Shown: positions 8,417-17,148 of the stretch, one piece after another
Position numbering within the stretch: the stretch's first letter is position 1
Layout: every line of letters starts with the position of its first letter
Origin: Variibacter gotjawalensis
GTDB lineage: Bacteria; Pseudomonadota; Alphaproteobacteria; Rhizobiales; Xanthobacteraceae
NCBI RefSeq assembly: GCF_002355335.1
Contig: NZ_AP014946.1
Location: forward strand, 2,743,501-2,807,500
Direction: 5' to 3'
DNA: 64,000 nucleotides
Position numbers and translations under genes: made by a program
The notes under the pieces: generated by a model
Seen by the model: the letters and a program-made list of their open reading frames with translations, nothing else
Databases searched by the model: none
Told to the model about the DNA's origin: nothing

Positions 8417-8623
8417 GGCCGATTCCTAAAGCCGGAAATACCGAGAAAGTAATTTGGTCGTTCTAACACAGATTGGAGGCCATTTTATCCGTGACAAGGC
8501 CTTACGGAGGATGAAAGTAAACGGTGGTATCGATGAGATTTGCTCATGTCTCGGTCTCGGCGGCGGCGCACCGCGCTGCATAGCATTCAAATTCGGCTGA
8601 TGAAACAGACCGTTGCGTGAGGC

Positions 8624-9376
8624 TTACGGCCGCCGGCTGAGGAATTCGACGACGGCCTGCTTGTAGACCTTATCGCCGACCGCGAGCATGTGGTCGCGCT
8701 CCGGGATGTCGACGACCTCGGCTCCGGGGATCAGCACAGCGAGCGGTGCGGCAGCTCCAGACACCGTGTCCTTCGTCCCGATCGCGATCAGAACGGGGCA
8801 TGTGATCTGACCGACTTGCTCGGCTGTCAGCGTCTGCCGCGAGCCGCGAATACAAGCCGCCAAGGCTTTCAGGTCCGAGCGCGTCTGTTCGGCGAAGAGA
8901 CGGAACGTACGGCCTTGAGCGGTCTGCGCATCATCGACGCTCGGCGCTTCGAGCGCTTGCGCGACCTCCTGCGGCAGGCCGACACCTTCAACGAGGTGGA
9001 TGCCGAGACCGCCGAGAACCACCGAGCGCACGCGCTCCGGGCTTTCGACTGCGAGCCACGCCGAAATTCGCGCACCCATGGAGTATCCCATCACGTCGGC
9101 GCGCTCGATGCCGAGATGATCGAGCAGGGCGCGCGCGTCGCTCGCCATGCGCGCCGTGTCGTAATCGTCCGGCGAATAGAGCTTCGTCGATTGCCCATGT
9201 CCGCGATTATCGAGCGCGATCACGCGGCGTCCCGCGCGCATGAGCGTCGTTACCCAGTTCGGGAACGACCAGTTCATGTCCTTGTTCGACGCGAAGCCAT
9301 GAATGAGCAGGATCGGCTCGCCTTCGCCTTGATCCAAATAGGCGATCTCGACCGGGCCGTTGTGAAAGGTAGGCAT
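8624..9376 (-). CDS. Alpha/beta hydrolase
   Basis: 250 residues from the ATG that begins MPTFHNGPVEIAYLDQG; an in-frame ATG 135 bp upstream would overlap the preceding gene and adds a non-homologous leader. The oxyanion segment HGFASNKDMNW, the nucleophile elbow GYSMGARIS (Ser about residue 100) and a late RDHMLAVGD histidine outline a complete Ser-Asp-His triad. Likely a cytosolic esterase or lipase of broad type; substrate unknown. It lies 25 bp after the membrane-protein gene on the same strand. Confidence 0.85.
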   Translation of the reverse strand: MPTFHNGPVEIAYLDQGEGEPILLIHGFASNKDMNWSFPNWVTTLMRAGRRVIALDNRGHGQSTKLYSPDDYDTARMASDARALLDHLGIERADVMGYSMGARISAWLAVESPERVRSVVLGGLGIHLVEGVGLPQEVAQALEAPSVDDAQTAQGRTFRLFAEQTRSDLKALAACIRGSRQTLTAEQVGQITCPVLIAIGTKDTVSGAAAPLAVLIPGAEVVDIPERDHMLAVGDKVYKQAVVEFLSRRP

Positions 9377-9401
9377 AGCAACTCCGAAAGTTGCCGGGAC
9401 C

Positions 9402-10565
9402 CTATGCGGCGACGGCGAACGGTTCAACCCGTGGCAAACGCGGCGCGGCCGGGCGGAACTTCGCGGCACGCAGGCGAGTAGCGCGTCGCCGGCGGAGATA
9501 GGAGAGGGCAAGGCGCTCGGCCGTCCGCTTCAGCCCCGCGACGAAACCGACGATCAAGAACAGCGCCCAGAAGCTCCACGAAGCGAGCGACCACAGCGTT
9601 GCCGCAAGCACGATGGCGCCGCGGCCGAGGACTTTGAGGACCGCGCGAGTCTTGCCGCCCTTCGTCGCGGCAAGTCGCGAAAGCTTGGCAATGTCCTTCG
9701 GGCTTTCGGCGAGCTTGAGGCCATCGAGAGCTGCGCGCGTCCCGGCTTTCGCCTGCACCTGACCGAGATCACCGAACGCTTTCATCGCGCCTTGCATGCG
9801 CTCGGTCTTGATCGCGGCACGTCCGGCACGTACCGCGGTGACAGGTTGCAGGATCGCGGTCGGCCCGAATGCCGCCTTGAGCGCCGGCATATCGATTGCG
9901 GTGCGCAACGGACGCGCGAGCTGTTCGACGAGCTTCGCCGACATGCGCCCGGTCTTCGCCGCAGCTTTGGTGACGGATACGCCGACACGCGCGGCAGAGC
10001 CCGCACCAAGAGTTGCGTAGGTCCCGGCTGTGACCGCGAGGCCCGCCGCCGCAAGGCCGAGCACCAACTCGTCCGTTTTCTCGCCGCGCGCGTAGTTACC
10101 AGTCTCGCGCACGATGTCGCGAATATCGCCGTAGATGAGCAGATCGCCGGTCACCGTTCCGGCAAGCCCCGCGAGATCGTCCGGCTGCCCGGCGACAAAC
10201 CCTTCGACGAATTTCGTGCTGGCGCGCAGAGCCTGCGCGCTCGTTGTATTCGCATCCTCGACACGGCGTCGCAGCGCAGCGGTTACAACGACGTGTTGAT
10301 CGTCGGCGAGGTCGAGGAAGCTCTGCGCAAGCTCCGCGTCGTCCGCTTTGAGCGCGTCTTCGATCTCGCGCTGCGCAACGCCGGCATCGAACGCCTTCGC
10401 CAGCGCAATGTCGGTGATCGTCTCCGGTTCATCCTGCGCCGCGATCAGGCGGATCGCCTCTACTCCGCGCGGTGTCGCTGTGACGGCAAAGCCGCCAAGC
10501 AGCAGCGTCGCCGCAAGCGTCATGCGCAGCGTGAGCGTTTCGCGTCCGAGTCGAGAGAGCCACAT
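9402..10565 (-). CDS. Unknown membrane-anchored protein
   Basis: 387 residues from MWLSRLGRETLTLRM. I do not recognise a named family. An N-terminal hydrophobic segment (about residues 14-32) may be a signal anchor. The next 130 residues are charged and helical. A glycine/alanine-rich stretch (LVLGLAAAGLAVTAGTYATLG, near 170) and a C-terminal hydrophobic pair (about 320-350) suggest membrane insertion, followed by a strongly basic tail. The reading frame is open 243 bp further upstream, but that part is arginine-rich and looks non-coding. It is probably co-transcribed with the downstream hydrolase. Confidence 0.7.
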   Translation of the reverse strand: MWLSRLGRETLTLRMTLAATLLLGGFAVTATPRGVEAIRLIAAQDEPETITDIALAKAFDAGVAQREIEDALKADDAELAQSFLDLADDQHVVVTAALRRRVEDANTTSAQALRASTKFVEGFVAGQPDDLAGLAGTVTGDLLIYGDIRDIVRETGNYARGEKTDELVLGLAAAGLAVTAGTYATLGAGSAARVGVSVTKAAAKTGRMSAKLVEQLARPLRTAIDMPALKAAFGPTAILQPVTAVRAGRAAIKTERMQGAMKAFGDLGQVQAKAGTRAALDGLKLAESPKDIAKLSRLAATKGGKTRAVLKVLGRGAIVLAATLWSLASWSFWALFLIVGFVAGLKRTAERLALSYLRRRRATRLRAAKFRPAAPRLPRVEPFAVAA

Positions 10566-10641
10566 CGTGCCGCCCGGGATAGCGGCAAATTGCGGCGCGA
10601 CAAGGCCCGAAACGTTAACGCGCGCAGCGCCCGCTGCGGTG

Positions 10642-11847
10642 TCAGAGCACTTTTTCGGCGCGCAGGCTGGCTTCCTCGTCCGGCGAAATGCCGATCTCGC
10701 GCAGCAATGCCGACGTGTATTCGCCGAGCAACGGACCCGCTTTCGACGGCGCGGCCGCGCCTTTGCCGCGGATCGGATTGCTGAGCATTTTGATCTCCGC
10801 GCCGCCATCCGCCGTTACGCTCTCGATCGAGCCGCGCCCGGTGACAAACGGGTTCGCCAGCGCGTCCGCCACGTTGTAGATCGGCGAGCATGGAATGCGC
10901 CCGGCGAAAGCCTCGAGCCACTCCTGCGTCGTCTTCGCCTGCAGCGCGTCGTCGAGGACTTCGGTCACGAGCGCGCGATGCTTCAAGCGATCCGGGAAGC
11001 TGCGGAAGCGCTCGTCGTCAATGTATTGCGGGCGGTCGACAAGATTGCAGAGGATCGGCCAGAACTTCTCCTTGTTGCACATGAGGAAGATCCAGCCGTC
11101 CTTGGTTTTGTAGGTCTGGCACGGCGTAATCGACGGGTGCGACGAGCGCCGCAGCCGCGTCGTGGACACGCCGGTGTTGAGCTGCCACGTCGCGACATAG
11201 TTGAGATTGTAGAGCGCGAGATCGAACAGGCTGATATCGAGATCGCGGCCCTTACCCGTCTTGCGTGCATCCATCACGCCGGAGACGAGCATCAGCGCCA
11301 ACACCGTGCCGGTCATCAGATCGACAAGCGATAATCCGGCGCGTGACGGCGGCCCATCCGGATCGCCGGTGAGGTCGAAATATCCGGTTTCCGCCTGCAT
11401 CAGATAGTCGTAGCCGGGCCACTTTTCGCGCTCGTTTTCGCGGCCGTATCCGGTCAAATGCGCGCAGACGATCTTCGGATTCACATCAGCGAGCGCGTCA
11501 AACGTGATGCCGATCCGCGCCGGCACGTCCCCGCGCAGGTTGCTCGCGACCGCGTCGGCTGTCGCCGCGAGTTTGAGGAAAATCGCCTTGCCGCGCGGGT
11601 CGGCGAGGTTGAGCGTCAGCGATCGCTTGTTGCGGTTGAGCCCGTGGTAGAAGAGGCTCTCCACGGTTGCAGGCAGATCCTTGTTGAAGTGCGGTCCGAC
11701 GGTGCGCGAGACATCGCCGCCATCCGCCGGATTCTCGATCTTGATCACCTCGGCGCCGAGATCGGACAGCCACTGAGTTCCGAACGGACCGGCGCCGTAT
11801 TGTTCGACCGCGAGCACGCGCAAGCCCGTGAGCAGAGCAGGGGGCAT
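10642..11847 (-). CDS. CaiB/BaiF family CoA-transferase
   Basis: 401 residues, the normal size of a class III CoA-transferase. The start LLTGLRVLAVEQYGAGPFG with DLGAEVIKIE, and GYGRENEREKWPGYDYLMQ, are family hallmarks; the catalytic aspartate that carries the CoA thioester is expected at Asp176 in SLVDLMTG. A good ribosome site (tggaggaaag) precedes the ATG. These enzymes swap CoA between carboxylic acids in the cytosol. The neighbouring FAD monooxygenase and acyl-CoA dehydrogenase suggest acid or aromatic catabolism, but the substrate is unknown. Confidence 0.92.
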   Translation of the reverse strand: MPPALLTGLRVLAVEQYGAGPFGTQWLSDLGAEVIKIENPADGGDVSRTVGPHFNKDLPATVESLFYHGLNRNKRSLTLNLADPRGKAIFLKLAATADAVASNLRGDVPARIGITFDALADVNPKIVCAHLTGYGRENEREKWPGYDYLMQAETGYFDLTGDPDGPPSRAGLSLVDLMTGTVLALMLVSGVMDARKTGKGRDLDISLFDLALYNLNYVATWQLNTGVSTTRLRRSSHPSITPCQTYKTKDGWIFLMCNKEKFWPILCNLVDRPQYIDDERFRSFPDRLKHRALVTEVLDDALQAKTTQEWLEAFAGRIPCSPIYNVADALANPFVTGRGSIESVTADGGAEIKMLSNPIRGKGAAAPSKAGPLLGEYTSALLREIGISPDEEASLRAEKVL

Positions 11848-12004
11848 CTTTCCTCCAGTTTCTTATTTTCTGCCGCGAGCTTAGCACCGAGAATCGGCGA
11901 CCCGTAAATCGCTTGTCGCATAGCCGGATTGATCGCGCTGGGGCCTTTCAATTGAGCCATCGGGCCGGTATGTTGCGGCGCATTCTGAACGAGAGAGTTT
12001 CGCA

Positions 12005-12247
12005 ATGGCCGGCCACGCGACCCCGCATTTCCAGAACGACGCCGGAGTTCCGGTGATCGAGATCGGTGCGCGCGAGTTCATGTGCGTCGGCGCGTCGCCG
12101 CCCTACGACCATCCGCATATTTTCTGCGATATGGGCGAGGACGACGAGATCATCTGCTCGTATTGCTCGACGCTCTACCGCTTCAATCCGAAGCTCGACG
12201 CGCACACGACGGTTCCGGCAGGCTGCGAACTCGCCGAGCACGCCTGA
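12005..12247 (+). CDS. CHCC zinc-finger protein (NDUFS6-like)
   Basis: 80 residues. FMCVGASPPYDHPHIFCDMG and IICSYCSTLYRF supply the Cys-His-Cys-Cys zinc site of the zf-CHCC family, the bacterial homologues of the mitochondrial complex I accessory subunit NDUFS6. In alphaproteobacteria it is thought to be a complex I accessory subunit at the inner membrane. No nuo genes are nearby; it stands alone, divergent from the CoA-transferase gene and 76 bp before the monooxygenase gene. Confidence 0.88.
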   Translation: MAGHATPHFQNDAGVPVIEIGAREFMCVGASPPYDHPHIFCDMGEDDEIICSYCSTLYRFNPKLDAHTTVPAGCELAEHA

Positions 12248-12292
12248 TTCTTTCCGGCCAAGTTCTTTTCGGGCAAGTTCTTGCCGGCCAAG
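12248..12292. repeat. Three tandem copies of a 15-bp unit
   Basis: Immediately after the zinc-finger stop come ttctttccggccaag, ttcttttcgggcaag and ttcttgccggccaag, three imperfect copies without spacing. The period is a multiple of three but the block lies outside the called genes. Confidence 0.8.
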
Positions 12293-12323
12293 CCGGGCGC
12301 GCCGCGCTGACGTGGAGCAGCCG

Positions 12324-13514
12324 ATGTCGAACAATCATCCTATAGTCGTCGCCGGTGCCGGCATCGGCGGACTGATGACCGCGATCTCGCTCGCGCTGCG
12401 CGGCTTTCGCGTCACGGTGCTCGAAGCCGCGAACGAACTGGAGCCGATCGGCGCCGGCATTCAGCTTTCGCCAAATGCGAGCCGCATTCTGATCGAGCAC
12501 GGCCTTGGCGAAGCGCTACGGCCCTATGCGACCGAGACGCAGGCACTGCGCGTCGTCAATGCGCGGAGCGGGAAGGAGATAGTTTCGGGGCCGCTCGCCG
12601 ACGCCGTGCAAAAGCATGGCGCTCCGTTTTGGGTGGTGCATCGCGGCGACTTGCAGGCGATCCTCTTGGAGGCGGTAGGGCAGCTCGAAGGCATCGATCT
12701 GCATCGCGGTGCTGCGCTCGACCGTTTCGGGATGCGCGATGGCCAGCTCGTCGTCGGTGCGAAGACACGCCACGCCACCGTGCAAATGGACGCGGCCGCG
12801 TTGATCGGCGCAGATGGCGTATGGTCTGCCGTTCGCGATAAGCTCGGCGACACCGAGAAGCCGAAGCCGACAGGGCATACGGCCTGGCGTGCGCTGATTC
12901 CAGCGCATGCGGTGCCCGAAGCCCTGCGCCAACCCGTGACGACGCTGTGGCTCGGCTCGCCGGTGACGATCATCCACTACGTCGTGCAGGGGGGAGAGGC
13001 CGTCAATCTCGTCGCCATCGTGCGCGAAGATTGGAACGAACCCGGTTGGGCGGCGGCAGGCGACGGGGATTTTCTCACCCAGCAAGTCTCCCGCTATGCG
13101 TTGCCGATCCGCACGCTGGTGAGCGCCGCGAGCGGCTGGCAGAAATGGCCGATCGTCGAGCGCTCCGTGATGCAGCAATGGGGCGTTGGTCCCGTCACAT
13201 TGCTGGGTGACGCCGCCCACGCGATGCGGCCACACCTGGCGCAGGGCGCTGCGATGGCGCTAGAGGACGCGGTGGTGTTGGCGACCGAAATGGCAGCCAG
13301 GCCGGACGATCTCGCGCTAGCGATGCGTGCTTACGAGAACAAGCGTCGCGAACGCGTCAAGCGTGTGCAGAAAGAGGCCGCGCGCAATGGTGGCCGTTAC
13401 GCCTGGTCCGGCGTATTCGCCGCGGCGCGTAATTTCGGCCTAGCCCGTATGGGCGGCGACGCGCTGCTGCGCCGGTATGATTGGATCTACGGCTGGCGGG
13501 CCAATCAGCCTTAG
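12324..13514 (+). CDS. FAD-dependent aromatic-type monooxygenase
   Basis: 396 residues. The Rossmann FAD motif GAGIGG is at residues 11-16, and the second FAD motif GDAAHAMRPHLAQG lies near residue 295; a DG-type segment IGADGVWSAVR is in between. This is the class A flavoprotein hydroxylase family of salicylate and 3-hydroxybenzoate hydroxylases, which use NAD(P)H and O2. The ATG at 12324 gives the family start and has a GGAG site 8 bp upstream. It is followed closely by the methionine-synthase-like and acyl-CoA dehydrogenase genes. Substrate unknown. Confidence 0.88.
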   Translation: MSNNHPIVVAGAGIGGLMTAISLALRGFRVTVLEAANELEPIGAGIQLSPNASRILIEHGLGEALRPYATETQALRVVNARSGKEIVSGPLADAVQKHGAPFWVVHRGDLQAILLEAVGQLEGIDLHRGAALDRFGMRDGQLVVGAKTRHATVQMDAAALIGADGVWSAVRDKLGDTEKPKPTGHTAWRALIPAHAVPEALRQPVTTLWLGSPVTIIHYVVQGGEAVNLVAIVREDWNEPGWAAAGDGDFLTQQVSRYALPIRTLVSAASGWQKWPIVERSVMQQWGVGPVTLLGDAAHAMRPHLAQGAAMALEDAVVLATEMAARPDDLALAMRAYENKRRERVKRVQKEAARNGGRYAWSGVFAAARNFGLARMGGDALLRRYDWIYGWRANQP

Positions 13515-13554
13515 GCTATCCCTGCCAGGCCTGATTGCCGGGAAGGATTTGAGA

Positions 13555-14574
13555 ATGTTCGAGTGCACGGTCGCGGGTAGCCTGCCGAAGCCGGGTTGGC
13601 TGTCGGAAACCAACAAGCTTTGGCCGGAGTGGAAGTCGTCCGGCGCCGAGCTCGAACAGGCCAAGGCCGACGCGACTGTGCTCGCGATCAAGGAGCAGGA
13701 AGACGCCGGCATCGACATCGTCTCGGACGGCGAACAGGCGCGCCAGCATTTCGTGCACGGCTTCCTCGAAAAAGTCTCCGGCATCGACCGCGAACATAAG
13801 GTCGAGATGGGCATTCGCGCCGATCGTTACAAAGCGATGGTGCCGCAAGTCGTCGACGCTATCGCACTGACAGGTCGCGTCCACGCGAACGAAGCGCGGG
13901 TTGCGCGTGCGCATCGCCGCGGCAAGTTGAAGTTCACGCTGCCGGGCCCGATGACGATCGTCGACACGATCGCGGACAATTACTACGGCGACAAAGCGCG
14001 CCTCGCCATGGCCTTCGCGGACCTTCTCAATCAAGAAGCGCGCGCGCTGCAGGCCGACGGCGTCGACACGATCCAGTTCGATGAGCCGGCGTTCAATGTC
14101 TACATGAGCGAAGTGAAGGATTGGGGCATCGAAGCGCTGCATCGCGCGTCCAAAGGGCTGACTTGCACGACGGCGGTTCACATCTGCTACGGCTACGGCA
14201 TCAAGGCGAACCTCGACTGGAAGGAAACGCTCGGTTCCGAGTGGCGTCAATACGAAGAGATTTTCCCGGCGCTCGCCGCGAGCCGCATCAAGCAGGTTTC
14301 GGTCGAGAGCCGCAACGCGAAGGTGCCGGTCGATCTGCTCGCGCTGTTGTCGGGTAAAGACATTCTGCTCGGCTGTATCGATGTCGCGAGCGACGACGTC
14401 GAAACGCCGGAGGATGTGATCGATACCATCCGCCGCGCGTCGAAATTCGTGCCTAAGGAGCGCATCTTCCCGTGCACGAATTGCGGCATGGCGCCGATGC
14501 GCCGCGACATCGCGTTCGGCAAGTTGAAGGCGCTCGGTGCCGGCGCAAAGCTTGCCCGCGAGCAGTTGGCGTAA
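13555..14574 (+). CDS. Core cobalamin-independent methionine-synthase-like protein (MetE C-terminal type)
   Basis: 339 residues, matching only the catalytic barrel of MetE. All four zinc ligands of MetE have counterparts: His209 and Cys211 in VHICYG, Glu251 in SVESRN, and Cys310 in CTNCGMAP. The duplicated N-terminal half that helps bind polyglutamyl folate is absent, so methyl-tetrahydrofolate may not be the methyl donor; methylcobalamin or a small methylated compound is more likely for such short homologues. It starts 40 bp after the monooxygenase and 21 bp before the acyl-CoA dehydrogenase, all on the same strand. Confidence 0.88.
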   Translation: MFECTVAGSLPKPGWLSETNKLWPEWKSSGAELEQAKADATVLAIKEQEDAGIDIVSDGEQARQHFVHGFLEKVSGIDREHKVEMGIRADRYKAMVPQVVDAIALTGRVHANEARVARAHRRGKLKFTLPGPMTIVDTIADNYYGDKARLAMAFADLLNQEARALQADGVDTIQFDEPAFNVYMSEVKDWGIEALHRASKGLTCTTAVHICYGYGIKANLDWKETLGSEWRQYEEIFPALAASRIKQVSVESRNAKVPVDLLALLSGKDILLGCIDVASDDVETPEDVIDTIRRASKFVPKERIFPCTNCGMAPMRRDIAFGKLKALGAGAKLAREQLA

Positions 14575-14595
14575 GCGTTCAAGGAGAACAAGAAA

Positions 14596-15780
14596 ATGTC
14601 CGTCCAGCCCGTCGTTCCCGAAGCCCCGTCAGCGCGCTCGCCGTATTTCAGCGAAGAGCACGAGATGTTGCGCGCGCAGGTGCGTCGCTTCGTCGAGACG
14701 GAGGTCAAGCCGCACGGGGAGAAGTGGGAAAAGGACGGGTTCGTGCCGCGCGATGTGCTGCGGCGCATGGGCGAACTCGGCTTCTTTGGCATTCGCTATC
14801 CGGCCGAATACGGTGGCAGCGAGATGGACGAACTCGCAACCGTCGTGCTGTCGGAGGAGCTGGGCCGCTCGACCTTCGGCGGCTTCGCGATCACCGCGCT
14901 GGTTCACACCGACATGGCCTCTGTCCACATCGCCAACGCCGGCACGCCGGCGCAGAAGGCGGCGCATATGGAAGACATCGTCGCGGGCCGCAAGATCTGC
15001 GCCGTTGCGGTGACCGAGCCGGACGCCGGCTCCGACGTGAAAGGCATTCGCACGACCGCGCGGCGCGACGGCGATCATTTCGTGCTCAACGGCGCGAAGA
15101 TGTTCATCACCAACGGCGTCCACGCCGACCTTTACTGCGTCGCCGCGAAAACCGCGCCGGATGCGCGGCCGTCGCAGTCCGTTACGATGTTCCTCGTCGA
15201 GAAGGGCACGCCCGGTTTCACCGTATCGCGCGCGCTCGACAAACATGGTTGGCGCTGCTCGGACACGGCGGAGCTGTCGTTCCAGGACTGTCGCGTCCCG
15301 GCCGAAAACATCCTCGGCCAAGAGGGCCGAGGCTTCTATGCGATCATGAGCAACTTCCAGAACGAGCGGCTCACCATCGGCGCGATGGCGATGGGCGAGT
15401 CCCAAGCCGCCCTCGATCTCACACTCGACTACGTCACCACGCGCAAGGCGTTCGGCGCGCCGCTATTCGACAAGCAGGCGATCCGTCAGCGCCTCGCGAT
15501 GTTGTCCTCCAAAGTCGAGGCCGGGCGTCAGCTCGTCTATCACGCGGGCTGGCTCGCCGCGCAGAAAGTCGATTGCGTACGCGAAGTTTCAATGGTGAAG
15601 GCTTATTGCGGCGAGCTCGTCAACGAAGTCATGTATTCGTGTCTGCAGTTTCACGGCGGCATGGGCTACATGCGCGAAAGCGCGATCGAGCGCATGACGC
15701 GCGACGCCCGCGTTCAGGCGATCGGCGGCGGTGCGACCGAAGTTATGCTTGAGGAAGTCGCCAAGCGTTTGGCGCGTTAG
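14596..15780 (+). CDS. Acyl-CoA dehydrogenase family protein
   Basis: 394 residues with the full three-part fold: an N-terminal helical domain (RRMGELGFFGIRYPAEYGGS), a central beta domain with AVTEPDAGSDVKGI, and a C-terminal helical domain with the FAD/tetramer motif FHGGMGYMRES and IGGGATEVM. It oxidises an acyl-CoA to the enoyl-CoA with electrons to ETF. The acyl preference cannot be read from the sequence. It ends in a four-base overlap with the convergent cupin gene. Ribosome site aaggagaac precedes the ATG. Confidence 0.92.
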   Translation: MSVQPVVPEAPSARSPYFSEEHEMLRAQVRRFVETEVKPHGEKWEKDGFVPRDVLRRMGELGFFGIRYPAEYGGSEMDELATVVLSEELGRSTFGGFAITALVHTDMASVHIANAGTPAQKAAHMEDIVAGRKICAVAVTEPDAGSDVKGIRTTARRDGDHFVLNGAKMFITNGVHADLYCVAAKTAPDARPSQSVTMFLVEKGTPGFTVSRALDKHGWRCSDTAELSFQDCRVPAENILGQEGRGFYAIMSNFQNERLTIGAMAMGESQAALDLTLDYVTTRKAFGAPLFDKQAIRQRLAMLSSKVEAGRQLVYHAGWLAAQKVDCVREVSMVKAYCGELVNEVMYSCLQFHGGMGYMRESAIERMTRDARVQAIGGGATEVMLEEVAKRLAR

Positions 15781-16232
15781 TCGTAAGGCGTGCCGTCTTT
15801 GTGGACGAAGCGGCCGTCTGCATTGGCGCTCTTCATGTCGATGTCCGAGCACGTGGTCATGTCGTCCCAGTCGCGCGAACCGATTTCGAGATAAACCGCG
15901 ACGGACGACGACCGGTTGATCATGTGATGGCCATTGCCGGTGTTCTTCGGAAACGTCGCGCAATCGCCGGTACGCAGGATCGTGTCGCCGTTGTCCTCCA
16001 CCAGCACCAATTCACCTTCGAGAATGTAGACGAGCTCGTCCTCGTGGCTATGCCAGTGCCGCTGGCTCGACCAGCCGCCGGGCGGCAGCGTCATGAAGTT
16101 CACGCCGAAATCCTGCAGCCTGCCCGCATCGCCGAGGCGCCGCCGTGTGCGGCCGGCGCACGGCTCATCGAACGGCTTGGGGTAGGGGCAACCGGTGACG
16201 ACCGGAATCGTACTGATGTCGATCTTCGGCAT
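15777..16232 (-). CDS. Cupin-domain protein
   Basis: 151 residues. HWHSHEDELVYILEGE (near residue 62) is the first metal motif, and GDCATFPKNTGNGHHMIN the second, so a metal-binding cupin barrel is expected. The family is often annotated as cupin of unknown role near sugar or aromatic catabolic genes. The stop overlaps the acyl-CoA dehydrogenase stop by four bases. No signal peptide, so cytosolic. Confidence 0.85.
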   Translation of the reverse strand: MPKIDISTIPVVTGCPYPKPFDEPCAGRTRRRLGDAGRLQDFGVNFMTLPPGGWSSQRHWHSHEDELVYILEGELVLVEDNGDTILRTGDCATFPKNTGNGHHMINRSSSVAVYLEIGSRDWDDMTTCSDIDMKSANADGRFVHKDGTPYD

Positions 16233-16254
16233 GGGAGTGTCCTTCGCGAGAAGG

Positions 16255-16607
16255 CTACTCTGCCAACAATTCCATCAGTACGTCCACGTGGCTTCTCTCG
16301 ATCTCCTTCGCGGCCGTCAGCAATGTCGCCGTTTGCCGTTGATCAGCATGCGCAGTTCACCGAGCTTTTCCCCCTGTAGCGCAAGCTGAGCGCGATAGCG
16401 GTTGCGAAACTCCGGAAACTGTTCGAGATCGCGGTGATACCACTTACGGAGTTCGTTCGAGGGCGCGATCTCCTTGGCCCACACAGCGAGTTTCATCGCG
16501 TCTTTGCTGATACCGCGCGGCCACAGGCGATCAACCAAGATACGCAGACCATCGTCCTTGTGCGGCGGATCGTAAGCGCGCTTCGCAAGGAGCTTGCCGC
16601 GCGCCAT
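16255..16607 (-). pseudogene. DUF488 family gene, frameshifted near its 3' end
   Basis: The frame starting [17 protein letters not shown], with [12 protein letters not shown] and ELRKWYHRD typical of DUF488, stops early at 16317 after [10 protein letters not shown]. Shifting frame at an A-run (plus-strand ttt at 16332-16334) restores the missing family C-terminus [19 protein letters not shown] and stops at 16255. One missing base in the run, as AAA for AAAA, explains it, and the repaired protein would be 117 residues. It may be a true pseudogene, a sequencing error or a slippage site. The start overlaps the upstream membrane-protein stop (TGATG). Confidence 0.82.
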
Positions 16608-17089
16608 CACACGGCCGGCCGGAATGTTCGCGCCGAGCGGTAGGTCAGATAAGCGAATACTGCGAGCACGGCAATTTGCGCGATCGCAAAGGGCGGTTCC
16701 GATTGTGTCGGCGCCAATGCGCGCAGCGCGGTGACCTTCTGGAAAAGCTGCACGACGAAAACGAAGACGTTGAAGTAAAACGCCAGGACGATGGCCGCCG
16801 CATAGATGCCGCGCCAACCGCCGCGGAGGTGAAACACGTAACGCGCGATCAACGCGAGTGCGATGACGCCAAGCGTGATGATGCCGGTGTAGTGGGACGG
16901 CAAAAGTTTATCGAACGGAAAGCCGAAGCCAGTGAGGCAGGTGAGGATCGACGTTATGAGAAAGACGCCGGTCCACAACGGCGGCATCTGGGATGCGAGC
17001 AGACGGCGCAAGACAGGAAATCCGGCGACGAGCGCGACAAGGCTGAGGATCGTGTGAAACCACGTGAAGGGCGTGAAATCGAGGCTCAT
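16607..17089 (-). CDS. Four-helix membrane protein of unknown function
   Basis: 160 residues with four clear hydrophobic stretches: about 9-26, 38-56, 69-90 and 96-116, plus a weaker one near 135-150 ([15 protein letters not shown]). No family recognised with confidence. The stop codon overlaps the DUF488 start as TGATG, so translation of the two is probably coupled. Expected in the inner membrane. Confidence 0.75.
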   Translation of the reverse strand: MSLDFTPFTWFHTILSLVALVAGFPVLRRLLASQMPPLWTGVFLITSILTCLTGFGFPFDKLLPSHYTGIITLGVIALALIARYVFHLRGGWRGIYAAAIVLAFYFNVFVFVVQLFQKVTALRALAPTQSEPPFAIAQIAVLAVFAYLTYRSARTFRPAV

Positions 17090-17148
17090 GGCTGCGCACC
17101 CTTGTTATTCTGACGGTGCGTCAGCCTAGCATGGTACCGGCCGAGTCG

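Noticed and set aside
8510-8600. Two tiny open frames (29 and 24 codons) between cysE and the hydrolase gene
   Set aside because: One has its ribosome site directly against the ATG with no spacing, the other is arginine-rich and overlaps it; neither has recognisable features.
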